A stretch of 64,000 nucleotides of DNA from Ancylobacter lacus. Its GTDB lineage: Bacteria > Pseudomonadota > Alphaproteobacteria > Rhizobiales > Xanthobacteraceae. The translations under genes and the position numbers were made by a program. The notes below the pieces were generated by a model, which searched no databases, was not told the origin of the DNA, and was given only the letters and a program-made list of their open reading frames with translations. Shown in pieces: positions 39,415 to 49,857 of the stretch. Every line of letters starts with the position of its first letter. Position 1 is the first letter of the stretch. The stretch spans positions 1-64,000 of the forward strand of contig NZ_JAHBGE010000072.1 in assembly GCF_018390635.1 (NCBI RefSeq), written 5' to 3'.

Positions 39415-40877
39415 CAGCCGTGGCCCTCCTTCACGAGATCGCCGGACACGGCCTTGCGTTCCTTCAGGAAGATCGTGGGTTCGCGGGTGGAGACGAGGCC
39501 GCGCGGCTTCCACACCATGATGGCGACCATGGCCAGCCCGAACAGCAGCATGCGGTACTGCGTGGGGTCGAAGCCGGGGCCGAACACGTTGCTGAGGAAG
39601 CCGAGATTGCGCAGCAGCTCCATGCCGCCCATCATCACCGCCGCCGCCACCGCGACGCCGATCTGCGAGCCCATGCCGCCGAGCACGACGATGGCAAGGA
39701 TCATCGCCGAGATGTCGAAGGTGAAGCTCTCCGGGCTGACGAAGCCGGCGCGCACCGCGAAGAAGCAGCCGGCGAAGCCGCCGAACATGGCGCCGGTGGC
39801 AAAGGCGGACAGCTTCACATTGGTGGTGTTGATGCCGAGCGAGCGGCAGGCGATCTCGTCCTCGCGCAGCGCTTCCCACGCCCGCCCGACCGGCAGCTTG
39901 CGCAGCCGCACCGTGGCGAAGGCGGTGACCAGCGCCAGCGCCAGGATGACGAAATAGAGGAAGACGATGCGGTGCATCGGGTTGAAGTCGAGCCCGAACC
40001 GTGCGGCGAAGCCGTCCTCGCTGGCATTGAAGGGAATGCCGAAGAAGGTCGCGCGCGGAATGGAGGCGATGCCGGCGCCGCCGCCGGTGAAGTCCACCCA
40101 GTTGATCAGCACCAGGCGGATGATCTCGCCGAAGGCCAGGGTGACGATGGCGAGATAGTCGCCGCGCAGCCGCAGCACCGGGAAGCCGAGGATCATGCCC
40201 CACAGCCCGGCGAAGACGCCGGCCAGCGGCAGGCAGATCCAGAACGCCCAGTTCGCCCAGAAGGTGGCGCCCAGCAGCCCGGCGAAGAAGTCGTTGATCG
40301 GCGCGCTGGTGGCGAGCAGGGCGTAGGTGTAGGCGCCCACCGCGTAGAAGGCGACATAGCCGAGGTCGAGCAGGCCGGCGAGGCCGACCACGATGTTCAG
40401 GCCCCAGCCCAGCATGACGTAGGTGAGGATGAGGATGCCGACGTCGACGAGGTAGCGGCTCTCGTTCAGCCCGCCCATGAGGAAGGCGGCGAGGAAGGGA
40501 AAGCCCACCGCGAAGGCCAGCAGCGCCGGCTTGATCGCCGGGCCGAGCGTGGTGCCGATCCGGTCGAACACGGTCGGGCCGGAGCGGGTGGCCACCACCC
40601 GGTTGGGCGACCAGACCGTGAGGTTGAGCAGCAGCCGGCCGGCGAAGACGATGCCGACCATGATGGCGACGAGGCCGGGGCGGTAGTCCAGCCCCAGCGC
40701 GGCCTGGCCGTTCATGCCCTCGTCCTTGACGACGGCGTGGAAGCCGACGAGCGGGCCGAGCAGCCCGAGCGTGACGAGCCCGGCGATCAGGGCGTCCTTG
40801 AGGGCGGGGCCGAAGCTGTCGGCCCGGGCCGGCGCGCCCGTGCCGCCGGCGGCGGGTTCGGCGATCTGTGCAGCCAT
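39414..40877 (-). CDS. livM: branched-chain amino-acid-type ABC transporter permease, LivM
   Basis: This 487-residue membrane permease has the LivM core of about nine helices after a roughly 120-residue N-terminal extension with two or three extra hydrophobic segments (LIAGLVTLGLLGPLVGF; GLVAIMVGIVFAGRLLLNL). Family motifs are GLNIVVGLAGLLDLGYVAFYAVGAY, LRLRGDYLAIVTLAFGEI and GRAWEALREDEIACRSLGIN (EAA-like loop contacting the ATPase). The extended form is common in Hyphomicrobiales. GAGGACC precedes the ATG. Pairs with LivH. Confidence 0.94.
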   Translation of the reverse strand: MAAQIAEPAAGGTGAPARADSFGPALKDALIAGLVTLGLLGPLVGFHAVVKDEGMNGQAALGLDYRPGLVAIMVGIVFAGRLLLNLTVWSPNRVVATRSGPTVFDRIGTTLGPAIKPALLAFAVGFPFLAAFLMGGLNESRYLVDVGILILTYVMLGWGLNIVVGLAGLLDLGYVAFYAVGAYTYALLATSAPINDFFAGLLGATFWANWAFWICLPLAGVFAGLWGMILGFPVLRLRGDYLAIVTLAFGEIIRLVLINWVDFTGGGAGIASIPRATFFGIPFNASEDGFAARFGLDFNPMHRIVFLYFVILALALVTAFATVRLRKLPVGRAWEALREDEIACRSLGINTTNVKLSAFATGAMFGGFAGCFFAVRAGFVSPESFTFDISAMILAIVVLGGMGSQIGVAVAAAVMMGGMELLRNLGFLSNVFGPGFDPTQYRMLLFGLAMVAIMVWKPRGLVSTREPTIFLKERKAVSGDLVKEGHG

Positions 40878-40887
40878 GGGTCGGTCC

Positions 40888-41805
40888 TCACACCTTCTCG
40901 ACTTCCGGCCGGCCGAGCAGGCCCTGCGGCAGGAAGATCAGGGTGACGGCGAGGATCGAGAAGGCGGCGACGTCCTTGTATTCGATGGAGAAATAGGCCG
41001 ACCAGAAGGTCTCGATCAGCCCGATCAGCAGCCCGCCGAGCACGGCGCCCGGCAGCGAGCCGATGCCGCCCAGCACGGCGGCGGTGAACGCCTTCACCCC
41101 CGGCACGAAGCCGTCGGCGAAGTTCACGACGCCGTAATACATCAGGTACATCACCCCGGCCACGGCGGCGAGGGCGGCGCCGATGACGAAGGTCAGCGAG
41201 ATGGTGTGGTCGACATTGATGCCCAGCAGCGCCGCCATCTTGCGGTCCTGCTCGCAGGCGCGCTGCGCCCGGCCGAGCGAGGTCTTCTGCACGAGGTACC
41301 AGAAGCCGCCCAGCAGCGCCGCGGTCAGCACCATGATGATGACCTGCTTCCACGCCAGGGTGACCTGGTAGCCGTCACGCTCCATCAGCACGATGACGTC
41401 GCCGATCATCGGCGGCACCGGCTTGTTGCGCGGGCCCTGCGAGACCTGCACGAAGTTCGCCAGCAGGATCGACATGCCGATGGCCGAGATCATCGGGGCG
41501 AGGCGGAACGAGCCGCGCAGCGGGCGGTACGCCACCCGCTCGATCGCCCAGTTGGTCAGCGCCGTGAAGAACATCGCCACCACCAGCACGATGGCGAGGG
41601 CGAGGAAGATCGAGGTGATCCCCAGCACGGTGGTGAGCAGCAGGAAGCAGATGAGCGCGATGAAGGCCGACACCATGAACACGTCGCCATGGGCGAAGTT
41701 CACCATGCCGATGATGCCGAACACCATCGTGTAGCCGATGGCGATGAGCCCGTAGATCGAGCCCAGTGTCAGCCCGTTGATGAGCTGCTGAACAAAAATG
41801 TCCAT
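40888..41805 (-). CDS. livH: branched-chain amino-acid-type ABC transporter permease, LivH
   Basis: This 305-residue permease has eight or so helices and starts MDIFVQQLINGLTLGSIYGLIAIGYTMVFGIIGMVNFAHGD, the LivH signature (split here by family convention; residues 1-41). The EAA-like loop is LGRAQRACEQDRKMAALLGIN. First gene of the leftward operon; a promoter-like sequence lies about 110 bp upstream. livM follows after 10 bp. Confidence 0.94.
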   Translation of the reverse strand: MDIFVQQLINGLTLGSIYGLIAIGYTMVFGIIGMVNFAHGDVFMVSAFIALICFLLLTTVLGITSIFLALAIVLVVAMFFTALTNWAIERVAYRPLRGSFRLAPMISAIGMSILLANFVQVSQGPRNKPVPPMIGDVIVLMERDGYQVTLAWKQVIIMVLTAALLGGFWYLVQKTSLGRAQRACEQDRKMAALLGINVDHTISLTFVIGAALAAVAGVMYLMYYGVVNFADGFVPGVKAFTAAVLGGIGSLPGAVLGGLLIGLIETFWSAYFSIEYKDVAAFSILAVTLIFLPQGLLGRPEVEKV

Positions 41806-42294
41806 TTGATCTGTCCGCTCCCCTCAGCGGAGGCGTTGCCGCCTGTGAATCCGGGCGTTGGCGGCGGCTTTTGCCCATTCTGGCGCCGTGCCCGGCCTGT
41901 GTGCGAGATGACTACTCTTAGCGTGCAGAACCACGAGATACAATTCGATCGAAAGGCGAAATGCAATCCATCGAAACCAGTGATAACTCGGCTAAGTCGC
42001 TCGAAAGCCGGCGCAATCAACGCGTTTGCGACGCTAAGCCCGCGGCCGCTGCCGCAGGCTGCAACCGCGCCGCGTCCCGGCCGCCGCCGCGCCGGCTTGC
42101 CCGCCACGCCTTTCGGCACCGGGCTTTGAGCGCTTCCGCAGCGACATTATGCACAGCCCGGGCAGGCTCCCGGACGGGGCGCTCGCCGGCGGCGGCGGGC
42201 GCGAATCAGCGGCGGCCGCGCGGCGGCCGGAGGCGGCGCAACCCGGTTCGGCGGGCGGATGGCGGCCTCCCCTCCGCGGGGCGGCGGCCGGGCT
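41806..42294. other. regulatory region upstream of livH and downstream of the flavoprotein gene
   Basis: No gene is supported in these 489 bp. The part at 41905-42020 is clearly less GC-rich than the surroundings and contains the livH promoter candidate. A perfect palindrome TTCGATCGAA at 41944-41953 adjoins its -35, a possible operator. Around 42213-42229 a 7-bp GC hairpin may end the leftward flavoprotein gene. Confidence 0.5.
41915..41943 (-). promoter_or_regulatory. candidate promoter of the liv operon
   Basis: On the minus strand TTGTAT (41943-41938), an exact 17-nt spacer and TAAGAG (41920-41915) fit sigma70 spacing within a locally AT-rich pocket. The start point would be about 100 nt before livH. 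The palindrome TTCGATCGAA (41944-41953) abuts the -35 and could bind a regulator. Confidence 0.42.
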
Positions 42295-43482
42295 TCAGCA
42301 GGCCTGCCCGGCGCACCAGCCGGAGGCCCATGCCCATTGGAAGTTGTAGCCGCCGAGCCAGCCGGTGACGTCCACCACCTCGCCGATGAAATAGAGCCCC
42401 GGCACCTCCAGCGCCTGCAGCGTGCGCGAATCGAGGTCGCGGGTGTCGACGCCGCCCAGCGTCACCTCGGCGGTGCGGTAGCCTTCGGTCCCCTGCGGCC
42501 GCAGCGTCCAGCGGTTCACCGCCTCGCCCACCCGGCGCAGCACGGCGTCGGAGAGGTCGGCGAGGTTGCGGGTGCCGGCCTCGGCCTCGCCGATCGCCTG
42601 GGCGAGGCGGCGCGGCAGCGCGGTGGCGAGGGCAGTGGCGAGCGACTGCCGGCCATGGGCCGAGCGCGCGCCCTTGAGCGCGGCGAACATGTCCGTCTCC
42701 GGCGCCATGTCGACGACAATCTCCTCGCCCTCGCGCCAGTAGGAGGAGATCTGCAGCATGGCCGGGCCGCTGAGGCCGCGATGGGTGAACAGCATGGCTT
42801 CGCGGAAGCGGGTGCGGCCATGGCTGGCCACGCAGTCCAGCGCGACGCCGGCCAGCGGCGCCAGCCGCTCCAGGCTCGCCGTGTCGAGGGTGAAGGGCAC
42901 CAGGCCGGGCCGGGTCGGCACCAGCCGAAGGCCGAATCGCTCGGCGAGCTGATAGCCGAAGCCGCTCGCCCCCATCTTCGGGATGGAGCGGCCGCCGGAG
43001 GCGATGACGAGGGCGCGGCAGGCGAGGCGCGCCCCCGCGACTTCCAGCCGGAAGCCGTCGGCGTCCCGCTCGATCGCCGTCGCCTCCACGCCGAGGCGCA
43101 GCTCGGCCCCGGCGTCGCGCATCTCGGCGAGCAGCATCTCGACGATCTGCCGGGCCGAGCCGTCGCAGAAAAGCTGGCCCAGCGTCTTCTCGTGCCAGGC
43201 GATGCCGTGGCGCTGCACCAGCGCGAGGAAATCGCGCGGGCTGTAGCGCTTCAGCGCCGAGATGCAGAAGGCGGGATTTTCCGAGAGGTAGTTCTTCGGC
43301 CCGGCGTCGATATTGGTGAAGTTGCACCGCCCGCCGCCGGAGATGCGGATCTTCTCGCCGGGGGCTCTCGCATGGTCCAGCACCAGCACGCGGCGGCCGC
43401 GCCGGCCGGCGGCGATGGCGCACATCATGCCGGCGGCGCCCGCGCCGACGATCACCACGTCATAGGCCATGGCGGGCTTCAT
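42295..43482 (-). CDS. YhiN/HI0933-family FAD-dependent oxidoreductase
   Basis: This 395-residue flavoprotein begins MKPAMAYDVVIVGAGAAGMM, with the FAD-binding GxGxxG. Typical HI0933-family marks are KIRISGGGRCNFTN, ASGGRSIPKMGASGFGYQLAERFG and the C-terminal FIGEVVDVTGWLGGYNFQWAWASG. AAGGGAG precedes 43482. The family has no firmly fixed reaction; some members are described as aminoacetone oxidases or tRNA-related. Leftward; divergent from coxG, 179 bp away. Confidence 0.92.
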   Translation of the reverse strand: MKPAMAYDVVIVGAGAAGMMCAIAAGRRGRRVLVLDHARAPGEKIRISGGGRCNFTNIDAGPKNYLSENPAFCISALKRYSPRDFLALVQRHGIAWHEKTLGQLFCDGSARQIVEMLLAEMRDAGAELRLGVEATAIERDADGFRLEVAGARLACRALVIASGGRSIPKMGASGFGYQLAERFGLRLVPTRPGLVPFTLDTASLERLAPLAGVALDCVASHGRTRFREAMLFTHRGLSGPAMLQISSYWREGEEIVVDMAPETDMFAALKGARSAHGRQSLATALATALPRRLAQAIGEAEAGTRNLADLSDAVLRRVGEAVNRWTLRPQGTEGYRTAEVTLGGVDTRDLDSRTLQALEVPGLYFIGEVVDVTGWLGGYNFQWAWASGWCAGQAC

Positions 43483-43661
43483 GCCGGGCTCCCTTCGATC
43501 GGGCGAGCTATCGCGGCACGGGGCGAATTCGTCAATGGCGCCAGCGCGCCGGCGCCAGCGCCGGGCAAGCCGGCCCGTCCCCAATGGCGGCCCGACCGGC
43601 TGGACGGCGCGCCGGTTTCGGCGTCTAGAATGGCGCCAACCAAAAAACGGAGGGTATCCAC

Positions 43662-44120
43662 ATGGCTCTGGAACTGACGGGCTCCTACGAGCTGCCCGTG
43701 CCGCGCGAGGCGGTGTGGGAAGCGCTGAACGACCCGGAGATGCTGAAGCGCTGCATTCCCGGCTGCGAGGAGCTGGAGAAGACCTCGGACAACGGCTTCC
43801 GCGCCTCGGCGGTGGCCAAGATCGGGCCGGTGAAGGCCCGCTTCAAGGGCAGCGTCGAGCTCACCGACCTCGATCCGCCCGCCGGCTACCGCATCGCCGG
43901 CCAGGGCGACGGCGGCATCGCCGGCTTCGCCAAGGGCGGCGCGGTGGTGAAGCTGGAGCCGAGCGAGGCCGGCACCACGCTGCACTATTCGGTCGACGCG
44001 CAGATTGGCGGCAAGCTCGCCCAGCTCGGCCAGCGCCTCGTCGCCGGCACCGCGAAGAAGCTGGCCGACCAGTTCTTCGAAGCCTTCGCCAAGGCGGTGA
44101 CGGAGAAGGCGGCGGCCTGA
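43662..44120 (+). CDS. coxG: CoxG-type carbon monoxide dehydrogenase subunit G
   Basis: This 152-residue SRPBCC/START-fold protein contains [34 protein letters not shown] and [16 protein letters not shown]. In Oligotropha, CoxG helps recruit CO dehydrogenase to the membrane; here the role is by analogy. GGAGGG precedes the ATG. It precedes coxS by 294 bp and belongs to the same rightward locus. The C-terminal part lacks the long membrane-anchor extension known in some CoxG proteins. Confidence 0.9.
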   Translation: MALELTGSYELPVPREAVWEALNDPEMLKRCIPGCEELEKTSDNGFRASAVAKIGPVKARFKGSVELTDLDPPAGYRIAGQGDGGIAGFAKGGAVVKLEPSEAGTTLHYSVDAQIGGKLAQLGQRLVAGTAKKLADQFFEAFAKAVTEKAAA

Positions 44121-44319
44121 TCGCCCGGTCTTCCGTATGCGGTATACCAAGAACGTCTCCCGCAGCGCAGCAGAAAACGGTGGGAGACGTGTCTCTTTTC
44201 TCGCGAATGCCCGCGAACGTCAGGTATTCGTACCGTTCCGGTGAAATTTCCTTTGCGGCTCACCTGCGGGGTGCTTGACCCGGCTTCGGAACGCGCTTCA
44301 CATTGGACAAATAATAAAC

Positions 44320-44398
44320 GCGCCGAAAACGGCGCATCTGCTACGGCCGACCGGTCGCCCTTCGGGCGTCCGCAGCCGAACGAGGGCCGAAAAGGCCC
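44320..44398 (+). promoter_or_regulatory. structured leader upstream of coxS
   Basis: Three small hairpins follow one another: gcgccg-aaaa-cggcgc (44320-44335), cgccc-ttc-gggcg (44356-44368) and gggcc-gaaaa-ggccc (44384-44398). The last ends just before the coxS ribosome-binding site (AGGAGG, 44404-44409). Two have A-rich tetra/penta loops. Possible translational or transcript-stability control; no known riboswitch recognised. Confidence 0.4.
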
Positions 44399-44414
44399 CG
44401 TCCAGGAGGAAGCG

Positions 44415-44909
<495 letters not shown>

Positions 44910-45007
44910 CCCGTCCCCGCGCGGGGGAACGGCCGTCCGTACAACAGAACAGCCAGCTCGTCCGCGAGGATGGGCGGATTCCGGCAAAAGTCCGGGGAGG
45001 AACGCCA

Positions 45008-47374
45008 ATGACCGTCACCAGGATCGGCGAGGCGGTGCGCCGCAAGGAGGACCACCGCTTCATCACCGGCAAGGGCCAGTACACCGACGACATCTTCCGC
45101 CCGCGCCAGACCCACGCCTATTTCCTGCGCTCGCCCCACGCCCATGCCCGCATCCGCCGGCTCGACACCGCCGAGGCGGCGGCGATGCCCGGCGTAGTCG
45201 GCATCCTCACCGGCAAGGACCTCGCCGAGGACAAGATCGGCGACCTGATCTGCGGCTGGATGATCCACGACATCCACGGCCAGCCGATGAAGATGGGCTC
45301 CCACCCCGCGCTGGCGAAGGAGAAGGTGCGCTATGTCGGCGACCATGTCGCCGTCGTCATCGCCGAGCGGCTGGACCAGGCCCGCGACGCCGCCGAGGCG
45401 ATCGAGGTGGATTACGAGGTGCTGCCCGCCGTCGCCGATCTTGCCACCGCCACCGACGCGACCGCCGCGCTGGTGCATGACGAGATCGCCGGCAACCTCG
45501 CCTTCGAATGGCATCTCGGCCACAAGGCGATGACCGACCACGCCTTCGAGCGCGCCCACCACGTCACCCGGCTGGACATCGTCAACAACCGGCTGGTGCC
45601 GAACCCGATGGAGCCGCGCGCGGCGATCGGCGAATATGATTCCGGCAACGACTCCTTCACCCTCTGGACCACCAGCCAGAACCCGCATGTCGCCCGGCTG
45701 GTGCTCTCCGCCTTCGTCGGCATCGCGCCGGAGCACAAGCTGAGGGTCATCGCGCCGGATGTCGGCGGCGGCTTCGGCTCCAAGATCTTCATCTACGCCG
45801 AGGAGACGGTCTGCGCCTGGGCCTCCAAGCGGGTGGGGCGGCCGGTGAAATGGACCTCGGACCGTTCCGAGGCCTTCCTGTCCGACGCCCATGGCCGCGA
45901 CCACATCACCACCGCCGAGCTGGCGCTGGACGAGCGCGGCAAGATCACCGCGCTGCGGGTGAAGACCCGCGCCAATATGGGCGCGTATCTCTCCACCTTC
46001 GCCTCGTCCATCCCGACCTATCTCTACGCCACGCTGCTGTCGGGCCAGTACGACATCCCCGCCATCCACGCCGCGGTGGAGGCGGTCTACACCACCACCG
46101 CCCCGGTGGACGCCTATCGCGGCGCCGGCCGGCCGGAGGCGACCTTCGTGGTCGAGCGCCTCGCCGAGGCGGCGGCGCGCGAGATCGGCATGGATCCCGC
46201 CGATTTCCGCAAGAAGAACTTCATCCGCAAGTTCCCGCACCAGACCCCGGTCATCATGACCTACGACATCGGCAATTACCGCGCCTCGCTCGACAAGGCG
46301 ATGGAGATCGCCGACGTGAAGGGCTTCAACCGCCGCCGCCGGCAGTCGGCGCGCGAGGGCAAGCTGCGCGGGCTCGGTTACTCCTGCTACATCGAGGCCT
46401 GCGGCATCGCGCCCTCGCAGGCGGTGGGCTCGCTCGGCGCCGGCGTCGGGCTGTGGGAGAGCGCCGAGGTGCGGGTGAACCCCACCGGCAATGTCGAGGT
46501 GCTCACCGGCTCGCACAGCCACGGCCAGGGCCACGAGACCACCTTCGCCCAGCTCGTCTCCGACCGGCTCGGCATCCCGATCGAGCAGGTCACGGTGGTG
46601 CATGGCGACACCGACAAGGTGCAGTTCGGCATGGGCACCTATGGCTCGCGTTCCGGCGCGGTGGGCATGTCCGCCATCGTCAAGGCGCTCGACAAGGTGG
46701 AGGCCAAGGCGAAGAAGATCGCCTCCCACCTGCTGGAAGCGGCCGAGGCCGACATCGAGTTCAAGGACGGCAAATTCTCCGTCGCCGGCACCGACCGCTC
46801 CATCGACTTCGCCTCGGTGGCGCTGAACGCCTATGTCGCCCACAAATTCCCGACCTCGGAGATCGAGCCCGGGCTGAAGGAGGGTGCCTTCTACGACCCG
46901 GTGAACTTCACCTTCCCGGCCGGCACCCACATCTGCGAGCTGGAGATCGACCCCGCCACCGGCCGCACCACCATCTGCAACTGGACGGCGGTGGACGATT
47001 TCGGCGTGGTCATCAACCCGATGATCGTGGAAGGCCAGGTCCATGGCGGCATAGCCCAGGGCGTCGGCCAGGCGCTGCTGGAAGGCGCCGCCTATGACCG
47101 CGACGGCCAGCTCGTGACCGGCTCGTTCATGGACTACGCCATGCCGCGCGCCGACGACCTGCCGAGCTTCAAGATGGGCTTCACCGAGACCAAGTGCCCC
47201 TCCAACCCGCTCGGCATCAAGGGCTGCGGCGAGGCCGGCGCCATCGCCGCGCCGGCGGCGGTGATGAACGCGATCACCGACGCGCTCGGCACCGAGGCGG
47301 TGCCGATGCCGGCGACGCCGCAGACGGTGTGGAAGATCGCGCGCACCCGCGCCGCCCCCCGCGCCGCCGAATAG
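45008..47374 (+). CDS. coxL: aerobic CO dehydrogenase-like large subunit, form II
   Basis: This 788-residue molybdopterin-cytosine-dinucleotide subunit has N-terminal domain a/b hammerhead ([20 protein letters not shown]) and the Mo-cofactor-binding domains ([26 protein letters not shown]). The catalytic Glu is in [15 protein letters not shown]. The active-site loop reads AYRGAGR at residues 369-375, the form II signature; form I enzymes proven to oxidise CO have AYxCSFR with a Cys that binds Cu. The enzyme may therefore act on another aldehyde, purine or aromatic substrate. GGGGAGG is upstream. Order here is S-L-M, unlike the M-S-L order of the classic form I operon. Confidence 0.94.
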   Translation: MTVTRIGEAVRRKEDHRFITGKGQYTDDIFRPRQTHAYFLRSPHAHARIRRLDTAEAAAMPGVVGILTGKDLAEDKIGDLICGWMIHDIHGQPMKMGSHPALAKEKVRYVGDHVAVVIAERLDQARDAAEAIEVDYEVLPAVADLATATDATAALVHDEIAGNLAFEWHLGHKAMTDHAFERAHHVTRLDIVNNRLVPNPMEPRAAIGEYDSGNDSFTLWTTSQNPHVARLVLSAFVGIAPEHKLRVIAPDVGGGFGSKIFIYAEETVCAWASKRVGRPVKWTSDRSEAFLSDAHGRDHITTAELALDERGKITALRVKTRANMGAYLSTFASSIPTYLYATLLSGQYDIPAIHAAVEAVYTTTAPVDAYRGAGRPEATFVVERLAEAAAREIGMDPADFRKKNFIRKFPHQTPVIMTYDIGNYRASLDKAMEIADVKGFNRRRRQSAREGKLRGLGYSCYIEACGIAPSQAVGSLGAGVGLWESAEVRVNPTGNVEVLTGSHSHGQGHETTFAQLVSDRLGIPIEQVTVVHGDTDKVQFGMGTYGSRSGAVGMSAIVKALDKVEAKAKKIASHLLEAAEADIEFKDGKFSVAGTDRSIDFASVALNAYVAHKFPTSEIEPGLKEGAFYDPVNFTFPAGTHICELEIDPATGRTTICNWTAVDDFGVVINPMIVEGQVHGGIAQGVGQALLEGAAYDRDGQLVTGSFMDYAMPRADDLPSFKMGFTETKCPSNPLGIKGCGEAGAIAAPAAVMNAITDALGTEAVPMPATPQTVWKIARTRAAPRAAE

Positions 47375-47397
47375 ACCCACGGACAGGAGACCGATCC

Positions 47398-48198
47398 ATG
47401 TTCGCCTTCACCTATCACCGCCCCTCCAGCGTGCGCAAAGCCGCCGCGCTGGCGGCGAGCGTCGCGGACGGCAAGCTGCTCGCGGGCGGCCACACCCTCA
47501 TCCCCACGCTGAAGCAGCGCCTCGCCGCGCCCGGCGACGTCATCGACCTCGGCGGGATTCCCGATCTCGCCGGCATCGAGCTGCGCGGCCGCACCCTGTC
47601 CATCGGCGCGATGACCCGGCATGCCGAGGTCGCCGCCTCCCCGGTGGTGAAGGAGGCGGTGCCCGCGCTCGCCTATCTCGCCGGGCTGATCGGCGACCCG
47701 GCGGTGCGCAACCGCGGCACCATCGGCGGCTCCATCGCCAATAACGACCCCTCGGCCGACTATCCCGCCGCCTGCCTCGGCCTTGGCGCCACCATCATCA
47801 CCAGCCAGCGGCGGATCGAGGCGGACGATTTCTTCACCGGCCTGTTCGAGACGGCGCTGGAGCCGGGCGAGATCATCACCCGCATCGCCTTCCCGGCGGT
47901 GAAGAAGGCGGCCTATGTGAAGTTCGCCAACCCCGCCTCGCGCTACGCCATGGTCGGCGTGTTCGCGGCCAAGCGCACCGCCGACATCCGGGTGGCGGTC
48001 ACCGGCGCCTCGCAGAGCGGGGTGTTCCGCTGGACCGAGGCGGAGGAGGCGCTGAAGAAGCGCTTCGCCGGGCGATCGCTGGATGGTCTCTCCCTACCGG
48101 CCGATGATATGATCTCGGACCTTCACGGCAGCGGCGAGTACCGCGCCCATCTGGTGGGCGTGATCGCGCAGCGCGCGGTGGAGGCGGCAGCCGGATGA
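47398..48198 (+). CDS. coxM: aerobic CO dehydrogenase-like medium subunit, FAD-binding
   Basis: This 266-residue flavoprotein subunit has FAD-binding motifs LLAGGHTLIPTLKQRL and RNRGTIGGSIANNDPSADYPA, and ends with the CO-dehydrogenase flavoprotein C-terminal domain. It receives electrons from the CoxS clusters and passes them to a quinone or other acceptor. It lies 23 bp after coxL. Slightly shorter than Oligotropha CoxM (about 288). Confidence 0.94.
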   Translation: MFAFTYHRPSSVRKAAALAASVADGKLLAGGHTLIPTLKQRLAAPGDVIDLGGIPDLAGIELRGRTLSIGAMTRHAEVAASPVVKEAVPALAYLAGLIGDPAVRNRGTIGGSIANNDPSADYPAACLGLGATIITSQRRIEADDFFTGLFETALEPGEIITRIAFPAVKKAAYVKFANPASRYAMVGVFAAKRTADIRVAVTGASQSGVFRWTEAEEALKKRFAGRSLDGLSLPADDMISDLHGSGEYRAHLVGVIAQRAVEAAAG

Positions 48199-48232
48199 CC
48201 GGACGCCGCGTCCCGGCCGACCGGATCGTTTC

Positions 48233-48883
48233 ATGCCGAGCCTCCAAGCCTATGTGGTGACGACCTTCGTCTTCGAGTTCGTGCCCGGCCCCAGCACCGC
48301 CTATCTCGCCGCGCTGACGCTGACGCGCGGGCGCGAGGCGGGGGTGGCGGCCATCCTCGGCCTCACCCTCGGCCAGGCGCTGGTGGGGGTGCTGGCGGCA
48401 ACCGGTCTCGCGGCGCTGATTGACCGCAACCCGGTCGCGCTCGACGTGCTGAGCTGGGCGGGCGTCGTCTTCCTGTTGTGGCTCGCGGTGCGGGCGTGGC
48501 GGGACGGCCAGCGCGCCGGCGCGGTGGAAACCCGCCCGGGCGAGGGAGGCGAGGGGTTGCCGCCGGTGCCCCGGCTCAGCGCGCGGCAGCATTTCGCCGA
48601 CGGGGTTCTCGCCAATGCGCTGAACCCCAAGGCGGCGGTGTTCTACCTCGCGGTGATGCCGACCTTCATAGACCGGGCATGGCACCCGCTGGTGGTGCAG
48701 AATCTGGTGCTGGTCGTCATCTATCTCGGCGTGGCGGCGCTGCTGCACCTCTCCGTGCTGATCTTCGCCAGCCAGATCGGCCGGGTCATGGGCGGGCGGC
48801 ACGCCGAGCGGAAGATGCACCGGCTCATGGCGCTGTGCATGCTGGCCATCGCGCTGTGGTTCCTCTGGAAGATGCAGAGCTGA
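48233..48883 (+). CDS. LysE/RhtB-family exporter
   Basis: This 216-residue membrane protein has about six helices and starts MPSLQAYVVTTFVFEFVPGP (PGP in the first helix is typical for the family). The second family segment is GREAGVAAILGLTLGQALVG. It likely exports an amino acid or related small metabolite. It sits 34 bp after coxM and 56 bp before coxD on the same strand, an unusual insertion inside a cox-type locus. The Shine-Dalgarno is weak. Confidence 0.88.
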   Translation: MPSLQAYVVTTFVFEFVPGPSTAYLAALTLTRGREAGVAAILGLTLGQALVGVLAATGLAALIDRNPVALDVLSWAGVVFLLWLAVRAWRDGQRAGAVETRPGEGGEGLPPVPRLSARQHFADGVLANALNPKAAVFYLAVMPTFIDRAWHPLVVQNLVLVVIYLGVAALLHLSVLIFASQIGRVMGGRHAERKMHRLMALCMLAIALWFLWKMQS

Positions 48884-48939
48884 CCGGAGCCGGACCCGAC
48901 CCGGCCGCACCCCGGCCCACCGACGAGGAAGGCGACCCC

Positions 48940-49857
48940 ATGGCACAGGCCGTTCCCCACTCCATCGAGACCACGCAGGCGCTGCTCGCCGGGCAGGGCT
49001 ATGTTGCCGACCGGGCGCTGGCGACCGTGGTGTTCCTGGCGCTGCGGATGGGCCGCCCGCTGTTCCTGGAGGGCGAGGCCGGCGTCGGCAAGACCGAGAT
49101 CGCCAAGGTGCTCGCCGCCGGGCTCGGCCGCCGGCTGATCCGGCTGCAGTGCTATGAGGGGCTCGACCTCGCCAGCGCCGTCTACGAATGGAACTACGCC
49201 GCGCAGATGATCGCCATCCGCGCCGCCGAGGCCTCCGGCACGGTGGACCGCGAGCGGCTGGTGGAGGATGTGTTCGCCGAGCGCTACCTCATCCGCCGCC
49301 CGCTGCTGGAGGCGCTGGAGCCCGACGCCGCCGGCGCGCCGGTGCTGCTGATCGACGAGCTGGACCGCACGGACGCCGCGTTCGAGGCCTTCCTGCTGGA
49401 GGTGCTCTCCGATTTCCAGGTGACGATTCCCGAGCTGGGCACGGTGCGGGCGCCGCACCGGCCGATCGTGCTCGTCACCTCCAACCGCACCCGCGAGGTG
49501 CACGACGCGCTGAAGCGGCGCTGCCTCTACCACTGGGTGGACTATCCCGACGCGGCGCGGGAGCTCGCCATCCTGCGGGCGCGGCTGCCGGGCGTGCCGG
49601 CGAAGCTCTCGCGCGAGGTGGTGGCGTTCGTGCAGGCGATCCGCCGGGAGGACCTGTTCAAGGCGCCCGGGGTGGCGGAGACGCTGGACTGGGCCTCGGC
49701 GCTGGTGGAGCTCGACGCCGCCGCGCTCGACCCCGCGGTGGTGGGCGACACGCTCGGCGTGCTGCTGAAGTACCAGGACGACATCGCCCGCACCGACGCC
49801 GGCAAGGTCGCGGCGCTGGTGAAGGAGGCCCGCCACGCCGCCCGGGCCGCGGGATGA
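48940..49857 (+). CDS. coxD: CoxD-type MoxR-family AAA+ ATPase
   Basis: This 305-residue AAA+ chaperone of the MoxR group has Walker A GEAGVGKTE, Walker B VLLIDELDR and the sensor segment VLVTSNRTREVHDALKRRCLYHW. In Oligotropha, CoxD is needed for assembly of the Cu/Mo active site of form I CO dehydrogenase; its presence beside a form II enzyme suggests a wider maturation role. GAGGAAGG precedes 48940. Overlaps coxE by four bases (ATGA). Confidence 0.92.
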   Translation: MAQAVPHSIETTQALLAGQGYVADRALATVVFLALRMGRPLFLEGEAGVGKTEIAKVLAAGLGRRLIRLQCYEGLDLASAVYEWNYAAQMIAIRAAEASGTVDRERLVEDVFAERYLIRRPLLEALEPDAAGAPVLLIDELDRTDAAFEAFLLEVLSDFQVTIPELGTVRAPHRPIVLVTSNRTREVHDALKRRCLYHWVDYPDAARELAILRARLPGVPAKLSREVVAFVQAIRREDLFKAPGVAETLDWASALVELDAAALDPAVVGDTLGVLLKYQDDIARTDAGKVAALVKEARHAARAAG

